Origin: Verminephrobacter eiseniae EF01-2
GTDB lineage: Bacteria; Pseudomonadota; Gammaproteobacteria; Burkholderiales; Burkholderiaceae_C
Assembly: GCF_000015565.1 (NCBI RefSeq)
Contig: NC_008786.1
Coordinates: 3,894,501-3,958,500, forward strand
Direction of reading: 5' to 3'
DNA length: 64,000 bases
Shown here: in pieces, positions 30,251 to 39,152 of the stretch
How the letters are laid out: the number at the start of each line of letters is the position of its first letter
Numbering within the stretch: position 1 is the first letter of the stretch
Translations under genes and position numbers: made by a program
Notes under the pieces: generated by a model
Database searches by the model: none
What the model was told of the DNA's origin: nothing
The model's input: the letters and a program-made list of their open reading frames with translations, nothing else

Positions 30251-31544
30251 GCGATCGCCTCCTCAGCAGTGGGAAATAATTGCTGCATCAGGCCCTTTTT
30301 ATGAATTTTCAGAGCTTCGAATTTTTGACTTTGCACGTTGATCAATTCGTCGATACTGGATAGGCAATCGGCAATTCTGATTTGCTCTTCCATTTTTGAT
30401 GGAGTCGGAATGGAAAAAGATCGCACCTGGGTAAAATTTAGCCCTTGCCTATTTCCTCCTGCTTGAAAACTATCAATCTGCCGCTGGCCATATTGTGATA
30501 GCAAGTACTGATTGAGAAACGTTGGGTTCAACTCTTTTTGTTTGAGACGAATAATGCAGACATGCTGATTAACATTGCCGCCGATGACTCTTGAATCAGC
30601 AATGGCACTTATTCCAATTGATGCTCCGGTGATATTCAAAAAAACGTCAGAATCATTTATTTTTGTGGAAACAAAGGAAGCATGAGTTTCATCATCAATA
30701 AATGCAACATTATTCAAAAGTAATTCACCCCAATCAATGTTCTGGCTACGAATGAATGGCCTACCTGCATTGATGTAATTTTTATCGCCGCCATTCGGCG
30801 TGATTCCACTACCGACTTTGATCGTTCTGGAGCCAAGATCGCAGGACGCCCACACCCTTGCATCCTTAAACTCAGGAAAGCGCAGCTTGGGCAAAGTCTC
30901 GCCTTCAGCCGGGAAAAGCTGCTGCATCAGCCCTTTTTTATGGGCCTTGAGCGTATCGAGTTTTTGAGCTTCTGCTGCGATCAGTTGGTCGATGGAAGAA
31001 AGGCAGTCAGCGATTTTTTGTTGTTCGGAATACTTGGTGATTAAAATTGGAAGTTGCTTTATAATATCGGCATTTAAATTTTGAACGCCACTACCGGCCG
31101 CACTATTTAGAAAATACTTCTGACTGGTTGGAGACAAATTAAATAGTAAAGATAATCCTTGCTTACCTGTTCATCAATTTTGGCAACAGCAATCCAACCA
31201 TCATGTATGCATGTTTTTATTTTTAAAATATAAGGTCGCCCAAAACTCATTGAATTTGACATGATTAAATCTCCAGGATTAACCTCTCTGGTTTTACTTA
31301 ATGCGGTTGCCAAAACTCTTTCTTTTGTGAGCACGACATATTTAGAATCTTGAGCTACATCACCAATTTTTAGCCAATTCAAACCATTAAAATCAGAAGT
31401 CATATATTCATCAATAGGTCGCGGAGAGCTTCCTCGTAAAATTTGAGAAAAATCACCCAGCTTTTTCTCCTTCCACTTTCCTGTATCCCGAAACTCAGGA
31501 AAACGCAGTTTCGGCACCAAGCCCTTGTTCATATCCTTGCTCAT
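30247..31544 (-). pseudogene. hsdS: Type I specificity subunit HsdS, frameshifted
   Basis: Two overlapping frames make one HsdS. The 5' frame (31544 to stop at 31107) starts MSKDMNKGLVPKLRFPEF and covers most of the first target-recognition domain. The 3' frame (from about 31137 to 30247) resumes with SPTSQKYFLNSAAGSGVQNLN, the conserved repeat, the second target-recognition domain and the final repeat. Both repeats share IADCLSSID and KKGLMQQLFP, the classical duplicated HsdS design. The break lies near 31130-31145 on tactatttaattt and is not in a simple repeat. The start overlaps the PIN gene stop as ATGA. Either a recent inactivation or a sequencing error. Confidence 0.85.
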
Positions 31545-32032
31545 ACACCACCCAGCACAAACCGCGCTTGCTCGCGGCGCAACATTTCGTAAGGTGTCAT
31601 AAAATGCAGACCAAGCCCTGTGCAAACATTGGGAATCTTGATGCGCCGGGTGGAGTTGGCGGGCACTTCATGGGTAATCACCACATGGGCTTCTGCCAAT
31701 GCATGGGCGATCAGGTAGAAATCTGCCACTTGCAAGAAGGTGCTGATGGCCGCCGGTTCATAGCCTTGCCCTGTAACCCAGGCGCTGACTTTGCCGAATT
31801 GGTCAACGATATGTGGTTTGGTCTTGCGGAACAGCTTGCCGTTGTGTTGCCGTATCCAGTCGGTCAACTCGTCGGCACCTGCGGCAATTTCGTCGGCTAC
31901 CTTGTCAATACTGAACACTTGGCCTGCGGCGTTTTTCTCGATGAGCCAGTTCCAGAAGGCAGGGCAAAAATCCAGCCCGTAGTGCAGATTTTTGGCCTGA
32001 ATAAAGACATTGGCATCGAGCAGGTAGGTCAT
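31541..32032 (-). CDS. PIN-like DUF4411 protein (predicted toxin)
   Basis: A 163-residue protein of the DUF4411 type, a PIN-like nuclease fold. The first strand carries Asp6 in YLLDANVFIQAK; a further acidic patch is in QVADFYLIAHALA and the C-terminal region has VVITHEVPAN. The family typically follows an XRE/ImmA-type gene, as here, where its ATG overlaps the upstream stop by ATGA (32029-32032). The pair resembles a toxin-antitoxin or stress module embedded in the hsd operon. RNase activity is inferred from the fold only. Confidence 0.82.
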   Translation of the reverse strand: MTYLLDANVFIQAKNLHYGLDFCPAFWNWLIEKNAAGQVFSIDKVADEIAAGADELTDWIRQHNGKLFRKTKPHIVDQFGKVSAWVTGQGYEPAAISTFLQVADFYLIAHALAEAHVVITHEVPANSTRRIKIPNVCTGLGLHFMTPYEMLRREQARFVLGGV

Positions 32033-33186
32033 GTCATTACCTCCAGTTCGCGCGCCGCCTTGTAGAAGGTGGCGCTCTTTTTTATCCCCAACATGCGAAA
32101 GGCGTCCTGGAACAATGTCTGGCCTTCCAGCGTGCTGGCGAGCACTGCGCGGGCGAAGCGTGTGCCGGTGCGCGCCGCCAGCGTTCGGTAGAAGTCGCCG
32201 CCACCTCTGCGCACATCAAGCGCTTGGATTCGCTGCAATTGCTCGTGGTAGTTTTGCCAGAGAACGGCTTCGGTGATGAAGCCGGCATCAAACAAGCGGC
32301 GCAAGACCACCAACGTGCTGACTTTGAACTGCCGCGCCAAGCGCTGAATTTCTTCCGGCAAGGGTAGTTCGGGTTGATACGCTGCACGGGTGGCGCGCAT
32401 TGGCATCAGCAATTCAGCAGCGACGGCATTGCACCAGCGCTCGATGGCCTGTTCGGGCAGGCGTCCCGCTTCAGTGTCAGAAACACCGCTTTCACCCAGC
32501 CACAGGTGCGCCATTTCGTGGGCCAGGGTAAACATTTGCGCGGCCTTGCTATCTGCCGCATTGAGAAAGATGAGCGGCGCCAGATTGTCGACCAAGGCGA
32601 AGCCGCGAAACTCCCTCACATCCAGCTTGCGGTGAATGTTGCTGCCAACGATGCTGCTGGCCATCACCAGCACGCCGGCCTTTTCTGCACTTACCATGAA
32701 TTGGCGCAGGGTTTCACTCCAGTTGGACAATTGCTGGCGCTGCGCCAGAGAAAGTTGCAAGGTTTTGCTCAGGGCTTGGGCGACTGTCGCCGGGTCGTCC
32801 CCGGTGCTGGCACTGCCAATGAAATCAAGGGCGGGCAACGCATGAGTGAGTGCGTGGTCGCGATACCAATCCTGCCGTTGTTGGCATAGGTAAAGCATGT
32901 CCAACAGATTTGGGCTGGGGCGCGTGATGGCGTGGTCAGCCAAGGTGCGGAAATCAGGAATGGGCAGCGCTTCCTGCACTGGTTGGGGCAAGAACAAGTA
33001 GCCAATGGGAATATGCACCGCGTGGGCAAAATCTTCCAGTTGTCGCAGTGTCGGCTGTGCCTTGCCTGCTTCCCATTCGGTCAATTTTGGAAAGCGGCGC
33101 GCCAAGGCGAGTTCATCCAGTCCGGCACGCTCGCGTGCCCAAGATAACAGGCCAGGATTCATGGCAATGTATTGTCTATTGCTCAT
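32029..33186 (-). CDS. XRE-type HTH and ImmA/IrrE metallopeptidase-domain protein
   Basis: A 385-residue two-domain protein. The N-terminal XRE-like helix-turn-helix includes ARRFPKLTEWEAGKAQPTLRQL (about residues 29-50). The ImmA/IrrE-type zinc peptidase domain has HEMAH at His223-Glu224-His227 and later NAVAAELLMPM. Such proteins combine DNA binding with cleavage of a repressor and often control mobile or defence modules. The start overlaps the hsdR stop by 11 bp; an internal Met (MNPGLLSW) is a weaker alternative. It is coupled to the downstream PIN gene, which it probably regulates or neutralises. Confidence 0.87.
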   Translation of the reverse strand: MSNRQYIAMNPGLLSWARERAGLDELALARRFPKLTEWEAGKAQPTLRQLEDFAHAVHIPIGYLFLPQPVQEALPIPDFRTLADHAITRPSPNLLDMLYLCQQRQDWYRDHALTHALPALDFIGSASTGDDPATVAQALSKTLQLSLAQRQQLSNWSETLRQFMVSAEKAGVLVMASSIVGSNIHRKLDVREFRGFALVDNLAPLIFLNAADSKAAQMFTLAHEMAHLWLGESGVSDTEAGRLPEQAIERWCNAVAAELLMPMRATRAAYQPELPLPEEIQRLARQFKVSTLVVLRRLFDAGFITEAVLWQNYHEQLQRIQALDVRRGGGDFYRTLAARTGTRFARAVLASTLEGQTLFQDAFRMLGIKKSATFYKAARELEVMT

Positions 33187-36130
33187 ACGCCGCCAACCCT
33201 GAAATCTCCCGCCCTTGAGCGCGTTTGTGCAACAACGGAATCAGGTCTTCCATCAACGCCAGTTCTTTTTGCCGCCTGATTTTCCAACCCAACTCCAGCG
33301 AGGCCAGCAGGTCAGTCAATTGTTCCCCATCGAAAATCATGCGGCGCAGAATGCCTTCCACAAAGGTTTGCAGGGCAGTGCTGTCCAATCCGTTCTTCTC
33401 GGCAATCCCGACCAATTCTCTCGCACTCTTTTCTGCCTTGAAGCGCTCGAAACCGTGGCGAATGTCTTCTTCACTCAATCCCTTGCCCACTTGCAGGGTG
33501 TCGATATAGGCAACGATGTCATCACGCTCGTCGATGAATTTGGCATCGGACTGGATCAGACCAATCAATTGGGGGCGGGACATTTCGCGCTTATCCGGTG
33601 TTTGCTGCGAGTAGCGGGCAATCAGGCCCATGATGTAGTCGTAGTCAATCATCGCAGAGGCAAACAACACGAACTCAAAATCGAGTTGCCGCACTTCGTC
33701 ACTGGCCACATCGCTGCCCTGTTTTTTCTTCAGGCGCTGGGCGGTTTCCAGATACATGCCCTTGAAGGCGCGCAAGGTGCCTTCGGGCAGCAGGGCTTCG
33801 ATGCTTTGTTTGTGCTCGACGCTCAGATCGGTGTATTGGTCAAGCTGGGTTTTTAAGCGCTGCACTTCTTTGAACAGCTTGATGAACTGGACATGCGCTG
33901 CGTCGCCCTTGAGATTGTTCACATCCTCCGGCTCGTAGGAAAGTCCTTGGCTTTGCATAAATTTCTGTAACTCGGTGACAGCGCTATCGAGTTTGCCAAT
34001 CACGGTGGGGGCAGCATCTACCAGCCAGATTTCTTTGGCGCGGTCGAGGCTTTCGCCGGAGAACAGGATGATAGCCTCATCGACGGCCTCCCGTTGCTGG
34101 CGAAAGTCCAGGATATTGCCGTATGGCTTGGTATCGTTCAGCATGCGGTTGGTGCGTGAGAACGCCTGAATCAGCCCATGGTACTTGAGATTCTTGTCGA
34201 CATAGAGGGTGTTGAGGTATTTGGAATCAAAACCGGTGAGCAGCATATCCACCACGATCGTCACGTCAATCTTTTGCTTGTGGGGCAAGTCCTGGTTGGG
34301 GTATTGCTGGTCCTTGATGCGCTTTTGCACATCCTGATAGTAACGATCGAATTCGCCAATGCTGTGGTTGGTGCCAAAGCCTGCGTTGTAATCTGCAATG
34401 ATGACCTTGAGCGCGGCTTTTTTCTGGTCCGATGCTTCATCGTTGTCAGCTTTTTCTTGCGGCAGGTCTTCCTGAATCTGCTGCACGTCTTTGTTGCCTT
34501 CGGCCGGCGGCGAAAACACGCAAGCGATATTCAGTGGCTGAAAATAGGCGTCTGCGGCCTGCTTCTTGGCTTGAATGTCTTTGAACAGGGCATGATATTC
34601 AATGGCGTCGTTGATCGAAGCCGTGGCCAACATGGCATTGAACTTGCGACCGGCGGTGGCAGCGTCGTGTTTGTTCAAAATGGTTTCGATGACTTTCTTT
34701 TTCTGCACACTCTCGCCCGGCTTGGGCTTGTTCTTGCCTTGGGGCTTGTAATGGTCGATATGGAAGCAAAGTACGTTGCAATCGGCGATGGCGTGGGTGA
34801 TGGTGTATGCGTGCAATTCCCGCTGAAAGATGTCTTTCGTGGTTTTGTAAGATGCCTGCTGGCCTTCAACTTGCTGGTAAATGGCGTTGTCGCGGAAGAT
34901 GGGCGTTCCGGTAAAGCCGAACAATTGAGCCTTGGGGAAAAATTCCTTGATGGCCTCATGGTTCTCGCCGAATTGCGAGCGGTGGCATTCGTCGAAGATG
35001 AATACGACACGCTTGTTGCGTAGCGGTGCCAGCCGTTCCTTGTAGTTTTTGCTGTCATCCAGCGCCAAGCCAAGTTTTTGAATGGTGGTGACGATGACCT
35101 TGTCGGCATAGTCATCGGAAAGCAGCCGCCGCACCAGGGTTCCGGTGTTGGTGTTTTCTTCGACGCAGCCTTCCTGAAATTTGTTGAATTCTTCGCGCGT
35201 TTGCCGATCGAGGTCTTTTCTGTCCACCACGAACAGGCATTTGTCTATATCCCGCTTGTCCTTGAGCAGGGTGGATGCCTTGAAGGAGGTGAGCGTTTTA
35301 CCGCTGCCCGTGGTGTGCCAGATGTAACCGTTGCCACTGTTCTGGTCGATGCATTCCACAATGGCCTCGACAGCATAGATCTGGTAGGGGCGCATCATCA
35401 GCAACTTCTGTTCGCTGGCGACCAGCACCATATAGCGACTGATCATCTGGCCCAAGGTGCATTTGGCGAGAAACGTTTCAGCGAACTGGTCCAGATGGGT
35501 GATTTTCTTGTTATTTTTGTCAGCAAATTGATAGAACGGTAAAAAGCGCTCGTCGGCATTAAAGCTGAAGTGGCGACTGTTGTTGTTGGCAAAGTACCCG
35601 GTATTGGTGCTATTGCTGACGATGAACAGTTGCAGGAAACAAAGCAGACTTTTGCCGTAGCCATTGCCTGGGTCGTTCTTGTAATCGACAATCTGTTGCA
35701 TGGCCCGGCGCGGGCTGATGCCCAGGGCTTTCAACTCGATTTGCACTACCGGCACGCCATTGATAAGCAGAATCACATCATAGCGGTGGTGGCTGTTGTC
35801 GGTGTTCATGCGGAGCTGATTGACTACCTCGAAGGTGTTTTTGCACCAGTCCTTGGTGTTGACCAAGGTGTAGAACAGCGGCGTGCCATCGTCGCGCTCG
35901 AAGTTGTCGGGCTCACGCAGGCGCCGGGATGCCGCGAAAACATCTGCCGTAACCAGGTCGTCCTTCAGTCGATCAAATTCGCTGTCGCTCAACTGAACAC
36001 GATTCAGTTTTTGAAATTTTTCGCGGAAGTTTGCCTCCAGCGAGGCTCTATCACAAATCTCCGACCGATAGGTGTATTTAAGCTCGCGTAGCTTGGCAAT
36101 GAGGTCTTGCTCAATCTGGTTTTCTGTCAT
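33176..36130 (-). CDS. hsdR: Type I restriction endonuclease subunit HsdR
   Basis: A 984-residue motor and nuclease subunit. The N-terminal PD-(D/E)XK nuclease shows Asp118, Glu132 and Lys134 (YDVILLI...VVQIELKA). The superfamily 2 translocase follows with Walker A TTGSGKT (Lys278), FDECHRSQFG as DEAD-like box, FGFTGTP and QAFSRTNR. The C-terminal helical region would bind HsdM. It is full length and appears intact. As first gene of the minus-strand operon it is followed with overlap by the XRE/ImmA gene. With hsdS broken, restriction is probably off, since HsdR needs the specificity subunit. Confidence 0.95.
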   Translation of the reverse strand: MTENQIEQDLIAKLRELKYTYRSEICDRASLEANFREKFQKLNRVQLSDSEFDRLKDDLVTADVFAASRRLREPDNFERDDGTPLFYTLVNTKDWCKNTFEVVNQLRMNTDNSHHRYDVILLINGVPVVQIELKALGISPRRAMQQIVDYKNDPGNGYGKSLLCFLQLFIVSNSTNTGYFANNNSRHFSFNADERFLPFYQFADKNNKKITHLDQFAETFLAKCTLGQMISRYMVLVASEQKLLMMRPYQIYAVEAIVECIDQNSGNGYIWHTTGSGKTLTSFKASTLLKDKRDIDKCLFVVDRKDLDRQTREEFNKFQEGCVEENTNTGTLVRRLLSDDYADKVIVTTIQKLGLALDDSKNYKERLAPLRNKRVVFIFDECHRSQFGENHEAIKEFFPKAQLFGFTGTPIFRDNAIYQQVEGQQASYKTTKDIFQRELHAYTITHAIADCNVLCFHIDHYKPQGKNKPKPGESVQKKKVIETILNKHDAATAGRKFNAMLATASINDAIEYHALFKDIQAKKQAADAYFQPLNIACVFSPPAEGNKDVQQIQEDLPQEKADNDEASDQKKAALKVIIADYNAGFGTNHSIGEFDRYYQDVQKRIKDQQYPNQDLPHKQKIDVTIVVDMLLTGFDSKYLNTLYVDKNLKYHGLIQAFSRTNRMLNDTKPYGNILDFRQQREAVDEAIILFSGESLDRAKEIWLVDAAPTVIGKLDSAVTELQKFMQSQGLSYEPEDVNNLKGDAAHVQFIKLFKEVQRLKTQLDQYTDLSVEHKQSIEALLPEGTLRAFKGMYLETAQRLKKKQGSDVASDEVRQLDFEFVLFASAMIDYDYIMGLIARYSQQTPDKREMSRPQLIGLIQSDAKFIDERDDIVAYIDTLQVGKGLSEEDIRHGFERFKAEKSARELVGIAEKNGLDSTALQTFVEGILRRMIFDGEQLTDLLASLELGWKIRRQKELALMEDLIPLLHKRAQGREISGLAAYEQ

Positions 36131-36188
36131 CAGGATTCAAAGCCGGAAAATTTGTCTGGATTTTATCGCTTTTATTGCACTTGTGGTT

Positions 36189-36208
36189 TGAGCATACACA
36201 CATGCTCA
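36189..36208. promoter_or_regulatory. Inverted repeat upstream of hsdR, candidate operator
   Basis: TGAGCAT (36189-36195) and ATGCTCA (36202-36208) form a perfect 7-bp inverted repeat around acacac, 59 bp upstream of the hsdR ATG. A TATAAT at 36219-36224 lies close by on the plus strand. It is a plausible site for the XRE-domain regulator of the operon; binding is not shown. Confidence 0.5.
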
Positions 36209-36293
36209 TCGTGGTGACTATAATTATTGGCTGACATGAGGCATTCTTTCAGTATTTCCACTGAACCCAACACCCCGCAGAAAGAGAAAAGAG

Positions 36294-37235
36294 ATGCACA
36301 GCGAGCCGCAAAACGCAGCGCCGTCGATCCATCGGACTGCGTTCGACGCCCTGCCCGTTCATGGCCGCTTCGGTTACTGCGCGATCATACAGCGCCCACA
36401 TTACCGCTGGCCCCATGGTGCCGGGCTGGCCGTCTATCTCGGCTTCAACATCGAGCATTTCGCCTTTGGCCAAGGGCTGGGCGCGCGCCTGGGGCCGGTG
36501 TGCCCGGAGCCTGACGTGCTCAACTACGCATGGCGCGAATACGGCAACCGTGTCGGTGCCTGGCGCTGCCTGGAGCTGTTTGACAGTCTCGGCTTGCCGG
36601 TCGGCGTGTTGGCCAACACGGCGCTCTATGATCACTGCCCCGAACTGATCGCAGCCTTCGTCGCGCGCGGCGACGAACTGATCGGCCACGGTCACAGCAA
36701 TGCCCATCAGCAAGGCACGCTCGACGAAGCCGCCGAACGGGCGCTGCTGCAACACTGCCGCAGCCGAATGCAAACGCACAGCGGCCAGGCGCCGACCGGC
36801 TGGCTGTCGCCATGGATTTCGGAGAGCTTCGCCACGCCGGATCTGCTGCTGGAAAGCGGCTATCGCTACACCCTGAACTGGTGCCACGATGACCAGCCGA
36901 CGCGCATGAAGACCCGCAACGGCCAAGCCCTGTGGTCGATTCCGTATCCGCAGGAAGTCAACGACATCCCGATGATCGTGGCGCGCCAGATGGACGGCAA
37001 GGACTTTGCCCAACTCATCATCGACAACTTCGACGAGATGCTCGAACAGTCACGCAAGCAACCGCTGGTAATGGGCATCGCCCTGCATCCCTATCTGGTC
37101 GGCCAGCCGTATCGCCTGCGCCACCTGCGCCGCGCGCTGCAACACATTGCACAAGGGCGCGACAAGGGCGATATGTGGTTCACCACGCCAGGTGCGATTT
37201 GCGCTTACGTCGATGGCCTGGAGAGCCTGAAATAG
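36294..37235 (+). CDS. Polysaccharide deacetylase family protein (PuuE-like)
   Basis: A 313-residue NodB-fold protein. Visible features are ALYDHCPELIAAFVARGDELIGHGHSNAHQQG (the H-x-H type metal motif, GHGHSN), GWLSPWISESFATPDLLLESGY and the late GIALHPYLVGQPYRL. This layout is closer to the PuuE/allantoinase-related branch than to peptidoglycan deacetylases, and the N-terminal Asp motif is not obvious (LGFNIEHF). It would hydrolyse a C-N bond of a small amide or amidated compound. It lies alone on the plus strand, next to the defence island. Substrate unknown. Confidence 0.82.
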   Translation: MHSEPQNAAPSIHRTAFDALPVHGRFGYCAIIQRPHYRWPHGAGLAVYLGFNIEHFAFGQGLGARLGPVCPEPDVLNYAWREYGNRVGAWRCLELFDSLGLPVGVLANTALYDHCPELIAAFVARGDELIGHGHSNAHQQGTLDEAAERALLQHCRSRMQTHSGQAPTGWLSPWISESFATPDLLLESGYRYTLNWCHDDQPTRMKTRNGQALWSIPYPQEVNDIPMIVARQMDGKDFAQLIIDNFDEMLEQSRKQPLVMGIALHPYLVGQPYRLRHLRRALQHIAQGRDKGDMWFTTPGAICAYVDGLESLK

Positions 37236-37464
37236 AAACCCGCCGTGTGGGCGCGCACGGGCAGTCCGTCCACGCACCATCCTGGTATCCCGACATGCCC
37301 ACCACCACCGAACCCGGTCATCCCGTCAAGGCGACCGTCCGGGACGGCTCGATCGCGCCGCACGGGCTACCGGCCAAAGTGCGAAGCAGGGCGAGAGTGC
37401 TGCTCTTCTTGGGCATCTCGAAGGCCGATGGCACCGCAGCATCAGCGCGTTGCCGCGCTTTCGA

Positions 37465-38385
37465 TCAGCCGGAACCTTCGGCACCCGGACATTGGTCTTT
37501 CACGTAGGCAACGATCTCGGCGTGCGTTGCAAACCATGCGTTCCGGATTTTGCCGTGCTTGATGATTTCTTCCAGAATCCAAATACGGGAGCGGGCAGAA
37601 ATGATGTGCGGGTGCATTGTCAGTTGAAAAATTCCACCATCGCTGATCGCGTAATCGAGCTCCTTCAAAAAAATGTCAAATACATCCTTGGGCGGGGTGT
37701 ATGGCCGCAGGGACTGAAAGCGGTTCATCATGAAATAAACTGCGTCATCCCTGATCCATTCGACAGGAAGCTCGATCACTCCACTCGGCGCACCATTCAG
37801 GAGCAGTTCATAACAGTCCTCGTCTGCCATCAGCGATGAGTCATAGGCAAGTCCCAATTCCACGGCAATTTTCAATGTCCGGGGGCTGAAGTCCCACGAA
37901 GGTGTCCGCATCCCTGTCGGGCGCACACCAGTAACGCTTTCAATCGTTTCTGCGGCGCGGAACATCAGTTCACGCTCGACATCCCCGGGAAGGGCCGTGT
38001 TGATTTCATGAATCCAGCCGTGCAATCCAATCTCATGGCCGGCGCCTGAAAGTCTGCGCTGCTCCTCCGGGTAAAGGAGCGCGACCACGGCAGGAACATA
38101 AAACGAGGATCTGACGCCATACTGGTTGAGCAATCGTTCAATGCGCGGAATCCCGACCCGATTTCCGTATTGCCCCCAGCTCAGGCGTCCAATGGAATGT
38201 CCACCATCGCGCAGTTCATTGGACTCATGATCGCTATCGAAGGACAGCGCGATTGCGCACGGTGCATCTCCTGGCCATTTGTCTGGCCTCAGAGGCCGGC
38301 CGGCACGGACTTGCCCGACCAAACCGCGCCACGTCGATTCGGACCACTCCCACGGAGATTCTTTCCCGGTTTTCTGATGATCCAT
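37465..38385 (-). CDS. Polysaccharide deacetylase (NodB-homology) protein
   Basis: A 306-residue NodB-homology protein. The first metal motif is ALSFDSDHES near residue 48 and the second is IGLHGWIHEINT near residue 119 (H-x3-H type). A later motif is GMRTPSWDFSPRTL, and LTMHPHI carries the distal histidine. No signal peptide is seen. It lies 14 bp downstream of an SDR gene that in turn overlaps a PanE-like gene, forming a three-gene minus-strand operon. The small-molecule amidase branch seems more likely than cell-wall deacetylation; not proven. Confidence 0.85.
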   Translation of the reverse strand: MDHQKTGKESPWEWSESTWRGLVGQVRAGRPLRPDKWPGDAPCAIALSFDSDHESNELRDGGHSIGRLSWGQYGNRVGIPRIERLLNQYGVRSSFYVPAVVALLYPEEQRRLSGAGHEIGLHGWIHEINTALPGDVERELMFRAAETIESVTGVRPTGMRTPSWDFSPRTLKIAVELGLAYDSSLMADEDCYELLLNGAPSGVIELPVEWIRDDAVYFMMNRFQSLRPYTPPKDVFDIFLKELDYAISDGGIFQLTMHPHIISARSRIWILEEIIKHGKIRNAWFATHAEIVAYVKDQCPGAEGSG

Positions 38386-38399
38386 GTTTCGCTTTCTAT

Positions 38400-39152
38400 T
38401 CAGTACCCGCCATCAACGGACAAGATCTGTCCCGTTATCATGCTGGAATACCGGCTTGCAAGAAATACGGTTGCATCGGCAATATCGTCGGCACAGACCA
38501 GCCTTCGAAGGTGAATTCGATTCAGCAAGGCCGCCTGGCCCTCTGCGCCCATTGCGACCCATTGGGCTTCCGAAGCGTCGTTGGTACGAGCGAAACCGGG
38601 GGCCACGGCGTTGACTCGAACCCCGAAAGGCCCCAGTTCATGCGCCAATTGGCGCGTCAGGCCCAATATACCGTGCTTGGCTGCGCAGTACGCTTGCACT
38701 CCCGTCAATGAGGCCCGCAATCCAGCCCCGGAACTGATATTGACAATGGCACCAGCCCGCGCGTTTTTCATGCCGGCCGCCGCCGCTTGGCTCAACGCAA
38801 AAGTGGCACCCAGATTGATCGCAATGACACGATCCCAATCCGGATCAGCAACGGTTTCGATGGGCTTGTTGGTCTGACCGGCGACGCCACCGGCATTGTT
38901 TACCAGCACTGACAAGACGCCTGCGGCGTGCGCTTCCACGGTTTTTATCCAGTCGCGCGCCTCCTCGCGGTGGCAGAGATCCACCCTGTCAGTGACGACG
39001 CCATGCGCGCGCAACCCGGCCATTGCTTCATCGTGAATATCGCAAGCGTAAACGCTGGCCCCCAGTGCCGCAAATCGCAGCGCAATCGATCGGCCAAAAC
39101 CGACGGCAGCGCCGCTCACGGCAACGGTTTCATTTTTGAAATCAATTTGCAT
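38400..39152 (-). CDS. Short-chain dehydrogenase/reductase (SDR family)
   Basis: A 250-residue classical SDR. It has an NAD(P) glycine motif variant (SGAAVGFGRSIA, residues 14-25), the NNAG motif in VLVNNAGGVAG, catalytic Ser and Tyr-x3-Lys (ISSGAGLRASLTGVQAYCAAKHG), and the C-terminal GQILSVDGGY. It probably oxidises or reduces a hydroxy group in the pathway shared with the flanking genes. Its start overlaps the end of the PanE-like gene by 11 bp, so the two are likely co-translated. Confidence 0.9.
   Translation of the reverse strand: MQIDFKNETVAVSGAAVGFGRSIALRFAALGASVYACDIHDEAMAGLRAHGVVTDRVDLCHREEARDWIKTVEAHAAGVLSVLVNNAGGVAGQTNKPIETVADPDWDRVIAINLGATFALSQAAAAGMKNARAGAIVNISSGAGLRASLTGVQAYCAAKHGILGLTRQLAHELGPFGVRVNAVAPGFARTNDASEAQWVAMGAEGQAALLNRIHLRRLVCADDIADATVFLASRYSSMITGQILSVDGGY

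Noticed and set aside
31107..31160. Phase variation as the cause of the hsdS frameshift.
   Set aside because: No homopolymer or short tandem repeat lies at the break, and no inverted second hsdS copy is nearby.
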